From NCBI GenBank assembly GCA_025201865.1, contig MU602846.1:1-10890 (forward strand): a DNA stretch of 10,890 bases. The letters run 5' to 3'. Made by a program: the position numbers and the translations under genes. How positions within the stretch are numbered: the first letter of the stretch is position 1; the number at the start of each line of letters is the position of its first letter. Positions 1 to 7,185 of this stretch are shown one piece after another. The notes beneath the pieces are model-generated. The model was given only the letters and a program-made list of their open reading frames with translations. It had not been told where the DNA came from and searched no databases. The DNA comes from Ramicandelaber brevisporus (taxonomy: Eukaryota; Kickxellomycota; Ramicandelaberales; Ramicandelaberaceae).

Positions 1-180
1 TTCTTTGCACACAGCGCGAGTCGGCCTCGGAACAACGCGCGTCTCCCCCACCTCCAGCCAGCCGCAAACAACCGCAGCGAAATGTTGCCATCGATATCAA
101 TTGCTCGCTGAAGCGCCACGCTGCCGCGGCATCTCATAGGCCATTCTCGCCATGTCGTGTCGTGTCGCGCCGCGTCGTGT
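1..180 (+). repeat. Left arm of long inverted repeat (truncated by window edge)
   Basis: This stretch is the reverse complement of 3938-4117, aligned base to base with no gaps (position n pairs with 4118-n). I count six mismatches, at positions 4, 96, 114, 138, 152 and 173, or about 97% identity. Homology fades inward after about 180, inside a CGTGT-type simple repeat. The outer end lies outside the window, so the full arm length is unknown. It serves as the upstream region of the F-box gene starting at 307. No open reading frame in it looks real. It could be a terminal inverted repeat of a non-autonomous element or an inverted duplicate of a promoter region; the sequence does not decide. Confidence 0.93.
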
Positions 181-201
181 TGTGTCATATCGTGTCGTGT
201 G
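153..201 (+). repeat. Imperfect CGTGT pentanucleotide repeat
   Basis: GTCGTGTCGTGTCG-type units run from the inner end of the inverted-repeat arm into unique sequence. The right arm ends in the mirrored form (CGACA units, about 3933-3968). The copies differ by small gaps after position 180, as expected for slippage. It marks the junction between the repeat arm and the gene-specific leader. Confidence 0.85.
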
Positions 202-226
202 GAAGTGGTGAAGTGATATTACCAGC

Positions 227-283
227 ATGTGCTCTGTGTTCATCTCCGTTTTCTATTGGATCTCCAAAATTCTCCGAAAGTAG
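227..283 (+). promoter_or_regulatory. Candidate upstream ORF in the leader of the first F-box gene
   Basis: An ATG at 227 opens an 18-codon frame closed by TAG at 281-283, 23 bases before the gene's ATG at 307. The peptide is hydrophobic in the middle with a basic end. It lies just inside the inverted-repeat arm and is absent from the other arm. If the transcript starts upstream of 227, scanning ribosomes would meet it first and it could lower translation of the F-box protein. It may also be chance, since short frames are common and no transcription start is visible. Confidence 0.3.
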
Positions 284-306
284 CTTTGTTATAACAGAGT
301 AGCACA

Positions 307-1842
307 ATGGCAGTTCGCAGACTCAAAAGTGTCGCGATCGAGAGCAGTGAGCCGTTCCCGCTGCTTGCTCTGCCTCACGAGTTGATAGAGGAGATTGCAA
401 CTTGGTTCAGCCAAGATGAAGCTGTCACGGTGCTCACTGTAAACAAGACTCTCCACGAGGCGTTTGCTCGTAGTCTCTGGCGTCGTGTTGATATCCGCGG
501 AAGCCTGTTTTATCAACCAGCTACCACTTGGCAGCGCTATGGTCCTCTTGTTCGAATTGCCGTGATTGGTTTCGGCATTACTCGCGATGACAATGCTGAC
601 AAAGCTACTATTTGGATTCCAAATGTCCAGAATCTCACTGTGTATAGTGCTCCCGTTGTTAAAAACCTCATTGCTGCCAACCAAGAACTTCTCAACTTGC
701 GCCGCGTCCAAGTGTTCTTTCCATCGTTTATTAGCAGTGACCCCTCTGTTGGTATGAATGTAATTGACTGGATTCGTAGAATTGAGAAGCAGCAGCAGAA
801 GCAGTATGGACAAACGCTTGCTGTGAATTGGGACCTTCGAAACTTGCATTCAAGGCATGATACGTTTTTGGATCACATTGTAGAGACGATAGCTGTTGAT
901 GATATTACCAGCAACTCGATCGCATTGGAAGTAATCCATAACAACAAATCGGGGCCGATCAAATTAGATTCCATCAAAGCTCAACTGTTGACTAGTCTTG
1001 GGATCAGCTCTATGTACAATACTCTTCATTTCAACTCTCAGTATAACCATTTCTTGGGCAGTCGCAGTATTGAGTATCCACGCTTGGATTCACTTTCATT
1101 AAATCATGAACCACGTGAGCAAAATACCTCTCGTAGGCTCGTGGCTCTTAATCCTGCCCAGCTCCCTGCTCTCCGCTGTTTGAAATTGGGCTTTGGTGAT
1201 CTAGGTGCCGAGGTATTCGAGCGCCTCCTAATGCACAAGTTCTATACAGTCAAGAAATTGGATTTGGCATACATTCAAAATGTAGATGTGTTGGAACGTA
1301 ACATCGGTTATTTCCCAAATGTTCAGTTCCTGGTACTTCGCAGCTGCTGGACCGTGATGGATTTAAGAGTAATTGTGGACTCACTTCCACAACTGGAGAC
1401 ATTAATATTGATTAATATTAATGGCCTCAGCTTCTCTGAAAAGAGTCCATCCTCATCACCGCCACCATCATCATCAATGCTCAAGGAATTGGCAATTTCA
1501 GCGTATCGTACAGGCAAAAAACTGGCGCTCACTTCCGAGTTTTGGCGGTTTGTAGCTCACAAGCTACCAAAGTTGGAAACACTCAAACTGTATGATTGCG
1601 AATATCGCGAAGATGCTGTCGCAGCTCATAATACTCAACCGATCTTGACCATTCGCACACTTGTTGCCAAAATGGAAGAAAAACAGCTTGTCAAACTGAT
1701 ATCGATCTTACCCAAGCTCCATGTGCTAAAAGTCTTCGACTTCTCTGATGAGGAATGCACCAAGTGGCAAGAAATGTACCCAAGATTAAAAGCCGTGAGA
1801 TCATATGATGGCATGGATACGTTTAAGTTCTTTCTACAGTGA
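307..1842 (+). CDS. F-box / leucine-rich-repeat-like protein
   Basis: The protein has 511 residues. An F-box-like segment at about residues 20-62 starts with an ALPHELIEEIA core and has a conserved L-T-V-N stretch and a late tryptophan (LW), the usual pattern for Skp1 binding. The rest contains irregular leucine-rich stretches (for example around residues 315-375 and 415-500) of the kind seen in FBXL proteins, where they select substrates for the SCF ubiquitin ligase. A Ser/Pro-rich low-complexity insert lies at about 377-391. The ATG at 307 is the first one leading into the F-box, and no intron is needed. The upstream 180 bases are an inverted-repeat arm. Its F-box is close to that of the truncated gene at 10741 and more distant from its neighbour at 2180. 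The F-box call is from motif reading; the substrate is unknown. Confidence 0.8.
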   Translation: MAVRRLKSVAIESSEPFPLLALPHELIEEIATWFSQDEAVTVLTVNKTLHEAFARSLWRRVDIRGSLFYQPATTWQRYGPLVRIAVIGFGITRDDNADKATIWIPNVQNLTVYSAPVVKNLIAANQELLNLRRVQVFFPSFISSDPSVGMNVIDWIRRIEKQQQKQYGQTLAVNWDLRNLHSRHDTFLDHIVETIAVDDITSNSIALEVIHNNKSGPIKLDSIKAQLLTSLGISSMYNTLHFNSQYNHFLGSRSIEYPRLDSLSLNHEPREQNTSRRLVALNPAQLPALRCLKLGFGDLGAEVFERLLMHKFYTVKKLDLAYIQNVDVLERNIGYFPNVQFLVLRSCWTVMDLRVIVDSLPQLETLILININGLSFSEKSPSSSPPPSSSMLKELAISAYRTGKKLALTSEFWRFVAHKLPKLETLKLYDCEYREDAVAAHNTQPILTIRTLVAKMEEKQLVKLISILPKLHVLKVFDFSDEECTKWQEMYPRLKAVRSYDGMDTFKFFLQ

Positions 1843-2179
1843 GTATACTTTGAAGTCATTTCATATACACTAGCAGTGTTTTAGATGTAGTTTACTATAT
1901 ATTAGAAGGGGTTTGAAAGGAGGAGAGGTATCTTCTAGTTATTACAGAGTATGATCCCAAATGAAAAGAGAATAATTAGAAACGACGAGTCTTAAGGGCT
2001 GTCGAGTGTAAATACAGTCACAGTTCACAATGACATATCTGCTCCAATATTATTGCCGCGACTTGAGCTCATTCAAAAAAACAAAAAGGTGGCTTGAAAT
2101 CGAAGTTTCTCCATTTCTCTCTCTCCTCTCTTTCTCTGCTAATCTCGTCCTGAAATTACTTTAAAGAAGATCAACAGAG
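1843..2179. other. Intergenic region between the two F-box genes (337 bases)
   Basis: This stretch is AT-rich and holds the 3' flank of the first F-box gene and the promoter and leader of the second. There is no AATAAA in it. A pyrimidine-rich tract at about 2104-2146 (CT-rich, with repeated TTTCTC) precedes the ATG at 2180 by some 35 bases and resembles a fungal core promoter or leader. A short ATG frame from 2030 closes after ten codons. No gene or RNA could be recognised. Confidence 0.6.
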
Positions 2180-3790
2180 ATGGACTTGTCAAAGCTGCTG
2201 AACGATCCTCGTCCGCCGAAGCGACCCCGTATGTTTACTCTGCTGCCTGGGCACAGCGCCTCAGACGGCACTGATTCTACAGTCGAGCCGTCTCGTCGAA
2301 CACAACTTCCTGTTGATATGGTCGGCTACGTCATGACATTCTTCACTTACGAAGAACGACGTGAGTATCGCCTAGTTAATCAGACGTGGTACGCAGCCTA
2401 CAACCGTTACCATATGCACGTGTCATTTACGCAAGACGGCTTCTATGACAATACGCCGAATCAACTTATCGCTGTTTTCCACATGTATGGATTTCGACTG
2501 CGTACCATTTCAGTCACAAACCAGATGCTATACAACCTGGTCCGCATGGATCCACATTTATCAACAAGAGTAATACCCAATGTCACGTTGGTTCTAATAT
2601 TTTGCTGTAACCCGTCGATTCCAAGCAAGACTTGGCTACTCGACGCTTGCCAAGGCTGGAAAAAACTGCGAGCTCTGCAATATGTTGGAAATGATTTTGA
2701 AGTTGATGCGGACTTCACCAGCAATCTTAATCAACTCCTCTGCAGTCTGGATTCATTGGTAAGCCTGATTCTTGATGGTATATCACTTCAACCTAGCGCC
2801 TTCCTTGACCGAGATTTATTGGTGAGTGAGCCTTCTTATGCCGCTGTGATATCTCGTCTGATGGTTTTGAACCTATCCGTGCAGCATTATTCAAGTGCCG
2901 AGGACATTCAAGCGCTGCTCGAATCACTCTGCCACATTGCAAGCTTGACGATCGAGGATGTGAATGATTTGCGCGTCCTTGATGCTATTGTGGCACGCAT
3001 CGAACAACGAGATTATATGCCAAATCTTGAGATCTTGTATGTGAAAACTGGACTGGACTTGGTTCGAACACCGGCTGTTACAGTGCGAGAAACTGTGGTC
3101 GTTGAACAGGCAGTAAATGAAAATGAGATAGTAGTAGCAGCAGCAGCAGCAGCAATTGAACAGCAGACAATTACTGTCACACGAAGAATCACTGTTATTG
3201 GTACAATGAATCGTCTCCGTGACTTGGCTCGTCCTGACCTCCAACTCGGCGTTGGCTTTGTGATGGGTGCTTGTTCCTGTCCAACAACCCATCCACACTA
3301 TCAGAACTTCATCAACAACGAGCGTCAATTCCTGAACGAGTTTAGCACAAAGTGCATCCCTCGAATCATTGAGCTTAAGTTAACACACTACACACCTTCA
3401 GTTCCTGGTGGATACTGGCCGCTGAGTGCTTTGTTTCATGGTAACATAGTCTTTCCACAGCTGGAAAAACTCGAATTGCGTTTCACACCAATGGCTTGGT
3501 TTAAAGAGAGTTTGGCACAAATTATAAACAACCACAGAATGCTACCGAGGCTGCTGACTGTTATTTTGAGTCACGATGAAACATCTGACATCGACCTGGA
3601 TGCATTTGAGAAGGAAGATATCGACAACAGAAATGGTATACTCGGAGTTTATATTTGGGCTGAGGATGCGTTTTCGCTGAGTCGTGACGTAATTGAGAAT
3701 GGTACTTTTAATTGGGATCGTGTTAGTAAGGCTTTGAACGAGATAAGCAATCGGCGTGAGGATAATGAAGCTGAACATACTATTGCCTAA
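2180..3790 (+). CDS. F-box-like protein with leucine-rich C-terminal part
   Basis: The protein has 536 residues. A basic, proline-containing N-terminus (RPPKRPR at 11-17) resembles a nuclear localisation signal. An F-box-like segment follows at about 42-82 (LPVDMVGYVMTFF, then RLVNQTW). The remainder has scattered leucine-rich stretches, as in FBXL-type SCF receptors. Around residues 298-340 there is a low-complexity insert rich in Val, Thr and Glu with six alanines at 320-325, encoded by a GCA run at 3137-3154. The C-terminus is acidic. The ATG at 2180 follows a pyrimidine-rich leader and precedes the F-box. The gene lies head-to-tail behind the first F-box gene and both sit between the inverted-repeat arms, but the two proteins are divergent. 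The F-box match is weaker than for the other two genes here; the substrate is unknown. Confidence 0.7.
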   Translation: MDLSKLLNDPRPPKRPRMFTLLPGHSASDGTDSTVEPSRRTQLPVDMVGYVMTFFTYEERREYRLVNQTWYAAYNRYHMHVSFTQDGFYDNTPNQLIAVFHMYGFRLRTISVTNQMLYNLVRMDPHLSTRVIPNVTLVLIFCCNPSIPSKTWLLDACQGWKKLRALQYVGNDFEVDADFTSNLNQLLCSLDSLVSLILDGISLQPSAFLDRDLLVSEPSYAAVISRLMVLNLSVQHYSSAEDIQALLESLCHIASLTIEDVNDLRVLDAIVARIEQRDYMPNLEILYVKTGLDLVRTPAVTVRETVVVEQAVNENEIVVAAAAAAIEQQTITVTRRITVIGTMNRLRDLARPDLQLGVGFVMGACSCPTTHPHYQNFINNERQFLNEFSTKCIPRIIELKLTHYTPSVPGGYWPLSALFHGNIVFPQLEKLELRFTPMAWFKESLAQIINNHRMLPRLLTVILSHDETSDIDLDAFEKEDIDNRNGILGVYIWAEDAFSLSRDVIENGTFNWDRVSKALNEISNRREDNEAEHTIA

Positions 3791-3937
3791 GCATTTTTTA
3801 TTTTAAAGGATTAGTCTTATTATTCTTGTTATTGATGACATCCTGGTTGCATCCGGTTGATTTCCAGCTCGAGCAGCTGACGATGTTGGTCTCAGATAAA
3901 TTTGATCAAGTCATGCAGCTAATAATGATGCTACATG

Positions 3938-4117
3938 ACACGACACGGCGCGACACGACACGACACGGCGAGAATGGCCAATGAGATGCCGCGGCAGCGT
4001 GGCACTTCAGCGAGCAATTGACATCGATGGCAACATTTCGCTGCGGTTGTTTGCGGCTGGCTGGAGGTGGGGGAGACGCGCGTTGTTCCGAGGCCGACTC
4101 GCGCTGTGTGCAAGGAA
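3938..4117 (-). repeat. Right arm of long inverted repeat
   Basis: This is the reverse complement of 1-180 with six mismatches and no gaps. The two arms face each other across 3757 bases that hold both F-box genes. The inner end is a CGACA-type simple repeat. The outer limit of homology cannot be seen because the partner runs off the window. Open frames on both strands here are GC-rich shadows without family features. Since the left arm acts as the upstream region of a gene, this arm could be a displaced promoter copy pointing left toward the 3' end of the second F-box gene. Confidence 0.93.
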
Positions 4118-4130
4118 AGAGAGCAACGCC

Positions 4131-4158
4131 TTGCGCTTCGTTGCGCTTCGTTGCGCAC
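4131..4158 (+). repeat. Tandem TTGCGCTTCG decamer, about 2.8 copies
   Basis: Two exact copies of TTGCGCTTCG are followed by a partial third, directly outside the visible limit of the right inverted-repeat arm. Whether the left arm carries the same repeat cannot be seen, because that side is off the window. Confidence 0.8.
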
Positions 4159-4572
4159 TTGTGCGCGCTGCTGCACATCCAATTGGCGGCGCTGCCTGGT
4201 GGTGTCTTTTAAACGGACCAACCTGCTTTTTGTTTTTAAACAAGCGCGGCCATAATTTCAGGCGGGAGGAAAGGAAAGGCTCGATTTTGCGGGGAGTGCA
4301 GACGCAGATCAACTCTTTGTCTTTCTTCGCTTGCAGACATGCTCTTTCCACACACGCACCACCCGATACCACGCAGAGAACACCAACACTACCAACATTA
4401 ACAGCGATAACGGCAGAAGCAACACCAGCGCCAACGCCAACAGCAGCAGCAGCACCTGCAAGAACGGTATGTGTGTGTGCAACGCCTAGCCGCTCCACAG
4501 CGCGCACGCGCGTCGCAGAAACAACGAGGCAGTTGTGATGATCACTTGGCATTTGTACGAGTCTGCCGGCTT

Positions 4573-4593
4573 GCCTGCCCGTCCTGGGCGGGT
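4573..4593 (+). other. GC-rich hairpin
   Basis: GCCTGCCC (4573-4580) can pair with GGGCGGGT (4586-4593) around a five-base loop, giving eight pairs, two of them G-T. No T-run follows and no gene ends here, so it is not an obvious terminator. It may be chance in a GC-rich stretch. Confidence 0.4.
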
Positions 4594-4790
4594 GCCACTG
4601 CAGCCTGAATTCACTCGACAGCTACCTAACTTTTTGTCGTATATCTGAACTGTCTCGTCTGCCGCACCGGCTCTAACCATGTCGATGTGCGCTGCAACCT
4701 GTGTTCCTGTATTCCTGTATTACTGACATTGTCGTGCTCTTCATCTTGCTCTTCTTGCTATTGCCATTGCCATTGCTACATATCATCGCT

Positions 4791-4898
4791 CTAATCATTC
4801 TAATCATTCTAATCGCTCTATTGCCTTTAATCATTTCATTTTCCCTTTTTAAAACATTGTTCATCGTTCATCATTCATCGTTCATCATTCATCATTCT
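4791..4898. repeat. CATT/ATTC-rich short tandem repeats in the DGAT2 3' flank
   Basis: Two runs are visible. At about 4792-4818 there are three copies of a nine-base TAATCATTC-type unit. At about 4860-4898 there are alternating CATCGTT and CATCATT units. On the sense strand of the acyltransferase they read as GATGAATGATGAA-type repeats directly after its stop codon, so they would form its 3' untranslated region. Confidence 0.8.
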
Positions 4899-5894
4899 CT
4901 ATTCAACAAACTGCATGTCGCTGATGCGATCCTTTGCATAAGTGTCTTTGTGTTTATCATACAAGGCCATGAGTGCATCCATGTACTTGCGATGAATCTC
5001 CTCAACATACTCATCCGACGGCGTCTCATCTTGCACGACGTGGATTGGCTTGCCAATGACCACGGTTAACGGCACTCTCCACGGCAATATCCCGTACTGA
5101 TAGTTGAATATGCCACGTCCATGAAACATTGGCAATGTAAACCCAAGAATACTCTGCATTTTCTTTTGAATGGTGTAGATGAGAGTACCCTTCTCGTTGG
5201 GAAGCTGGTCGTAAACATCGTTCTCGCCAAAAGAAAATACTGGCACGAGCGATGCACCATTCTTGATCGCCAGTTTGACGAAGCCAGTGCGGCGCTTCAA
5301 GACGAGATTGTTGGTTTTGGGACGAGCATAAAGGGATTCAGACGCGCCACCAACGACAATCATAGCGGCGTTTCCAGGACCCCTTTTAAGAATGTTTTCG
5401 ATGGATCTGCGTGAGACTGCTGCCAGACCAAATGCCAGAGCTAGATCGCGATAGAATGGCATAAGGAAGTTGCTCGTCAATGTCAACAACCTCACGTTGA
5501 TTCCTGGTAGCACTTGCTCGAGTCTGCATGCCTCCGTGCCAATCCCCAGCAAGGCTGAGATGCCAATGATGCCATGAGGATGGAATGGCAAAATGTACTT
5601 GCCATTTGGATCCAACTCCTCCTCCTTGAGCAGCTGGACTGGGAAATAGTCGCGAGCCCATTTCCAAACAGTGAGCTTGCGGATCCATTGTGCGCGTCGG
5701 CCACCAGTTTCTGGAGCATCATCTAGGTAGACCCACACTAGATACACGAGCAGTAGTGGCCAAAAGACGGGAATGGTACACAGGAAGAAGAATAGCGTGA
5801 GTGACATCGGAATCAGCATGGCAAACAACAGCACTGCGGCTGTTTGTCTCCGCCGCACCAGGGGTGTGTTCAGCGGTGCAAACTCTATCGTCAT
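4899..5894 (-). CDS. DGAT2: Diacylglycerol acyltransferase, DGAT2 family
   Basis: This 331-residue enzyme makes triacylglycerol from diacylglycerol and acyl-CoA at the ER membrane and lipid droplets; that activity is known for the family. The N-terminus has hydrophobic segments at about 17-39 and 41-57. DGAT2 hallmarks follow in order: YFP at 83-85, the catalytic HPHG at 105-108, MPFYRD at 145-150, SRRSIE at 161-166, GPGNAAMIVVGGA at 172-184, GFVKLA near 204-209, FSFGEND at 220-226 and FHGRGIFNYQYG at 257-268. The length is normal for the family. I chose the ATG at 5894 (MTIEFAP) because the frame's open 84-codon upstream extension is low-complexity and runs through a purine repeat. A monoacylglycerol or wax-ester acyltransferase role is possible, since family members differ in acceptor. 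It diverges from ERV2. Confidence 0.93.
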   Translation of the reverse strand: MTIEFAPLNTPLVRRRQTAAVLLFAMLIPMSLTLFFFLCTIPVFWPLLLVYLVWVYLDDAPETGGRRAQWIRKLTVWKWARDYFPVQLLKEEELDPNGKYILPFHPHGIIGISALLGIGTEACRLEQVLPGINVRLLTLTSNFLMPFYRDLALAFGLAAVSRRSIENILKRGPGNAAMIVVGGASESLYARPKTNNLVLKRRTGFVKLAIKNGASLVPVFSFGENDVYDQLPNEKGTLIYTIQKKMQSILGFTLPMFHGRGIFNYQYGILPWRVPLTVVIGKPIHVVQDETPSDEYVEEIHRKYMDALMALYDKHKDTYAKDRISDMQFVE

Positions 5895-6466
5895 CTCAGC
5901 AAAAAAAACAAACGAGATTTGGCTCGCTGTGTGTTTTGGTGTCAAAAAGAAAGAAAGAAAGAAAGAAAAAAGAAGAGAAGTGAGTAAGGTTTGTTCGAGA
6001 GAGTATGAAGTAAAAGAACACGGACACACGGCTCTTCCTCCACAAAAGAAGAAGACTGGCCCAGAATGCTTGTCGGAAAGTTGGATTGATGCTCGCCTCG
6101 GTGCTGCTGCTTCACTGGTCGATGGCGGCTCACACATGAAAAGCATTTGATTCGATCTTGTTGATTCAGGAGAATGGATAAACCAATTTACTCGTCAGTG
6201 GCTCTTTGCCGATAGATGACTTGATGAAACTGATTCAACGGTGCATTATTATACATGGTGATGTCTCAAGTCCGCCATCGGTATCATGATGTGTTAGACG
6301 GCCACGTCTTCAACGGCTACCGTGGCTGCCGCGGTCCAGACGAGTGTAACTCTCGCTCGGACTCGCAAACTGCCGACGTGGCTCATCTCTTTCTACCATT
6401 TGATCTCCACTGTGCATTTATCCCAAATCTCTCTTGTTTTTTTTTTCCCTATCCTCTTCGACTGTG
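5895..6466. promoter_or_regulatory. Divergent intergenic region between DGAT2 and ERV2 (572 bases)
   Basis: It must contain the promoters of both genes. Next to the DGAT2 start the plus strand is purine-only (5944-5980), so the DGAT2 leader is a pyrimidine tract. Next to the ERV2 start there is a T-rich and C-rich run (about 6430-6455). No TATA box is clear. Frames across it (for example the DGAT2 upstream extension to 6146) lack family features. No RNA gene was found. Confidence 0.6.
5944..5980 (+). repeat. AAAG microsatellite / purine tract
   Basis: Thirty-seven consecutive purines, with five or so AAAG units in the centre, lie 50 bases before the DGAT2 start codon. On the DGAT2 sense strand it is a CTTT repeat in the leader or core promoter. 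Such tracts vary in length by slippage. Confidence 0.9.
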
Positions 6467-7111
6467 ATGAAGCTCGGCGACGGCCTTCGTACCAACAAGA
6501 CCAAGCGCAGAAGTGTGCGCTGGTGGCTCGTCGGCTTGGTGACGGGTGTCTTCATTCTGACCATTGTGCTGATCGCCAAGAACAGCTCCAGCTCAATCTC
6601 CTCCTCCAAGACTCCGTTTGGGTTCGGCGACTCTCGCATGTCTGACCTCGATAACTCTGAAGAAATTACCACAGTTTCGTCCACCGACTCTGGCAAAAAA
6701 GGCAGCTGGGGAGCAGGATTGCTTCCACCTATACTGCGTCCAGCCGAGTCGTACGTCATCATGAAGGACTTGGGCAATGCTACGCTGCGTGCAGAGTTGG
6801 GTAGATCAACATGGCATTTACTCCACACAACTGCCGGCAGATTTCCAATCAAGCCAACAACGGATGAGCAGAAGGCAATGAAGGATTACTTGTTTTTGCT
6901 GTCGAGATTGTATCCATGTGGTGGATGTGCAAAGCATTTCCAGCAGCTGCTGAAAGACTTCCCGCCGGTGGTTACAGGCCGCGAAGAGCTGAAGAAGTGG
7001 ATGTGCGAAGCCCACAACATTGTTAACGAGCGACTAAAGAAGCCGCAGTTTGACTGTAGTAAAGTTGATGACAGATGGGATTGCGGCTGTGGTCCTGAGT
7101 TACCCGTTTAA
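6467..7111 (+). CDS. ERV2: FAD-linked sulfhydryl oxidase, ER Erv2 type
   Basis: The 214-residue protein oxidises thiols with oxygen via FAD and passes disulfides to PDI in the ER lumen, as known for yeast Erv2. A short basic N-terminus and one membrane segment (about 18-37) indicate a type II anchor, followed by a Ser-rich linker to about 80. The Erv/ALR domain covers about 105-200: GRSTWHLLH (112-120), the active-site CGGC at 151-154 after YP, and C180-E-A-H-N-x-x-N for FAD binding, with C180 and C197 as the likely structural disulfide. The tail has C206-G-C208, which matches the shuttle CGC of Erv2 and is absent from mitochondrial Erv1. The first ATG in frame is at 6467 after a T-rich leader. 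It converges on MOG1 (74 bases apart), and a PDI gene lies 1.7 kb downstream. Confidence 0.92.
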   Translation: MKLGDGLRTNKTKRRSVRWWLVGLVTGVFILTIVLIAKNSSSSISSSKTPFGFGDSRMSDLDNSEEITTVSSTDSGKKGSWGAGLLPPILRPAESYVIMKDLGNATLRAELGRSTWHLLHTTAGRFPIKPTTDEQKAMKDYLFLLSRLYPCGGCAKHFQQLLKDFPPVVTGREELKKWMCEAHNIVNERLKKPQFDCSKVDDRWDCGCGPELPV

Positions 7112-7161
7112 ATAAAAATGACCACTACCATAATAACAACAATAACAGCTACAACAGTAAC

Positions 7162-7167
7162 AATAAA
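7162..7167 (+). terminator. Candidate polyadenylation signal for ERV2
   Basis: AATAAA lies 51 bases after the ERV2 stop codon in an A- and CA-rich, G-poor tail. Another AATAAA overlaps the stop (7111-7116), which is too close to the end of the coding region to be the likely functional one. The signal sits only about 20 bases before the end of the convergent MOG1 gene, so the ERV2 transcript may extend into MOG1. Confidence 0.5.
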
Positions 7168-7185
7168 GACTACAATTTAAACGTT

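Larger units (their letters stand above)
4118..4898. other. Gene-poor stretch of 781 bases between inverted repeat and DGAT2
   Basis: I see no supportable gene. The stretch has three parts. From 4118 to about 4300 it is GC-rich and promoter-like, with a tandem decamer at 4131-4158. From about 4320 to 4480 the plus strand is CA-rich and ends at GTATGT (4466), a good 5' splice-site match. From about 4620 to the end it is T/C-rich with tandem repeats and serves as the 3' flank of the minus-strand DGAT2 gene. A GC-rich hairpin lies at 4573-4593. The longer frames here, on both strands, are low-complexity and lack start context or recognisable domains. Confidence 0.55.

Noticed and set aside
289-849. 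186-codon minus-strand frame opposite the first F-box gene
   Set aside because: It is antisense to a well-supported coding region and has no recognisable domain.
1839-1844. GTGAGT at the stop codon of the first F-box gene as a 5' splice site
   Set aside because: It overlaps CAG-TGA and would remove the stop, but no convincing branch point, acceptor and continuing leucine-rich frame follow before the next gene.
4007-4552. 181-codon minus-strand frame and a 185-codon plus-strand frame over 3981-4538
   Set aside because: Both cross the inverted-repeat arm and low-complexity sequence. No domain or consistent composition is visible, and they overlap each other on opposite strands.
4535-4608. Possible C/D box snoRNA (GTGATGA at 4535, CTGA about 68 bases later)
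   Set aside because: The flanking terminal stem is poor and no internal C'/D' boxes are clear; the boxes are short enough to occur by chance.
5895-6146. 84-codon N-terminal extension of the DGAT2 frame
   Set aside because: It is low-complexity (translated from a CTTT repeat), unlike the family N-terminus, and the start at 5894 gives a normal length.
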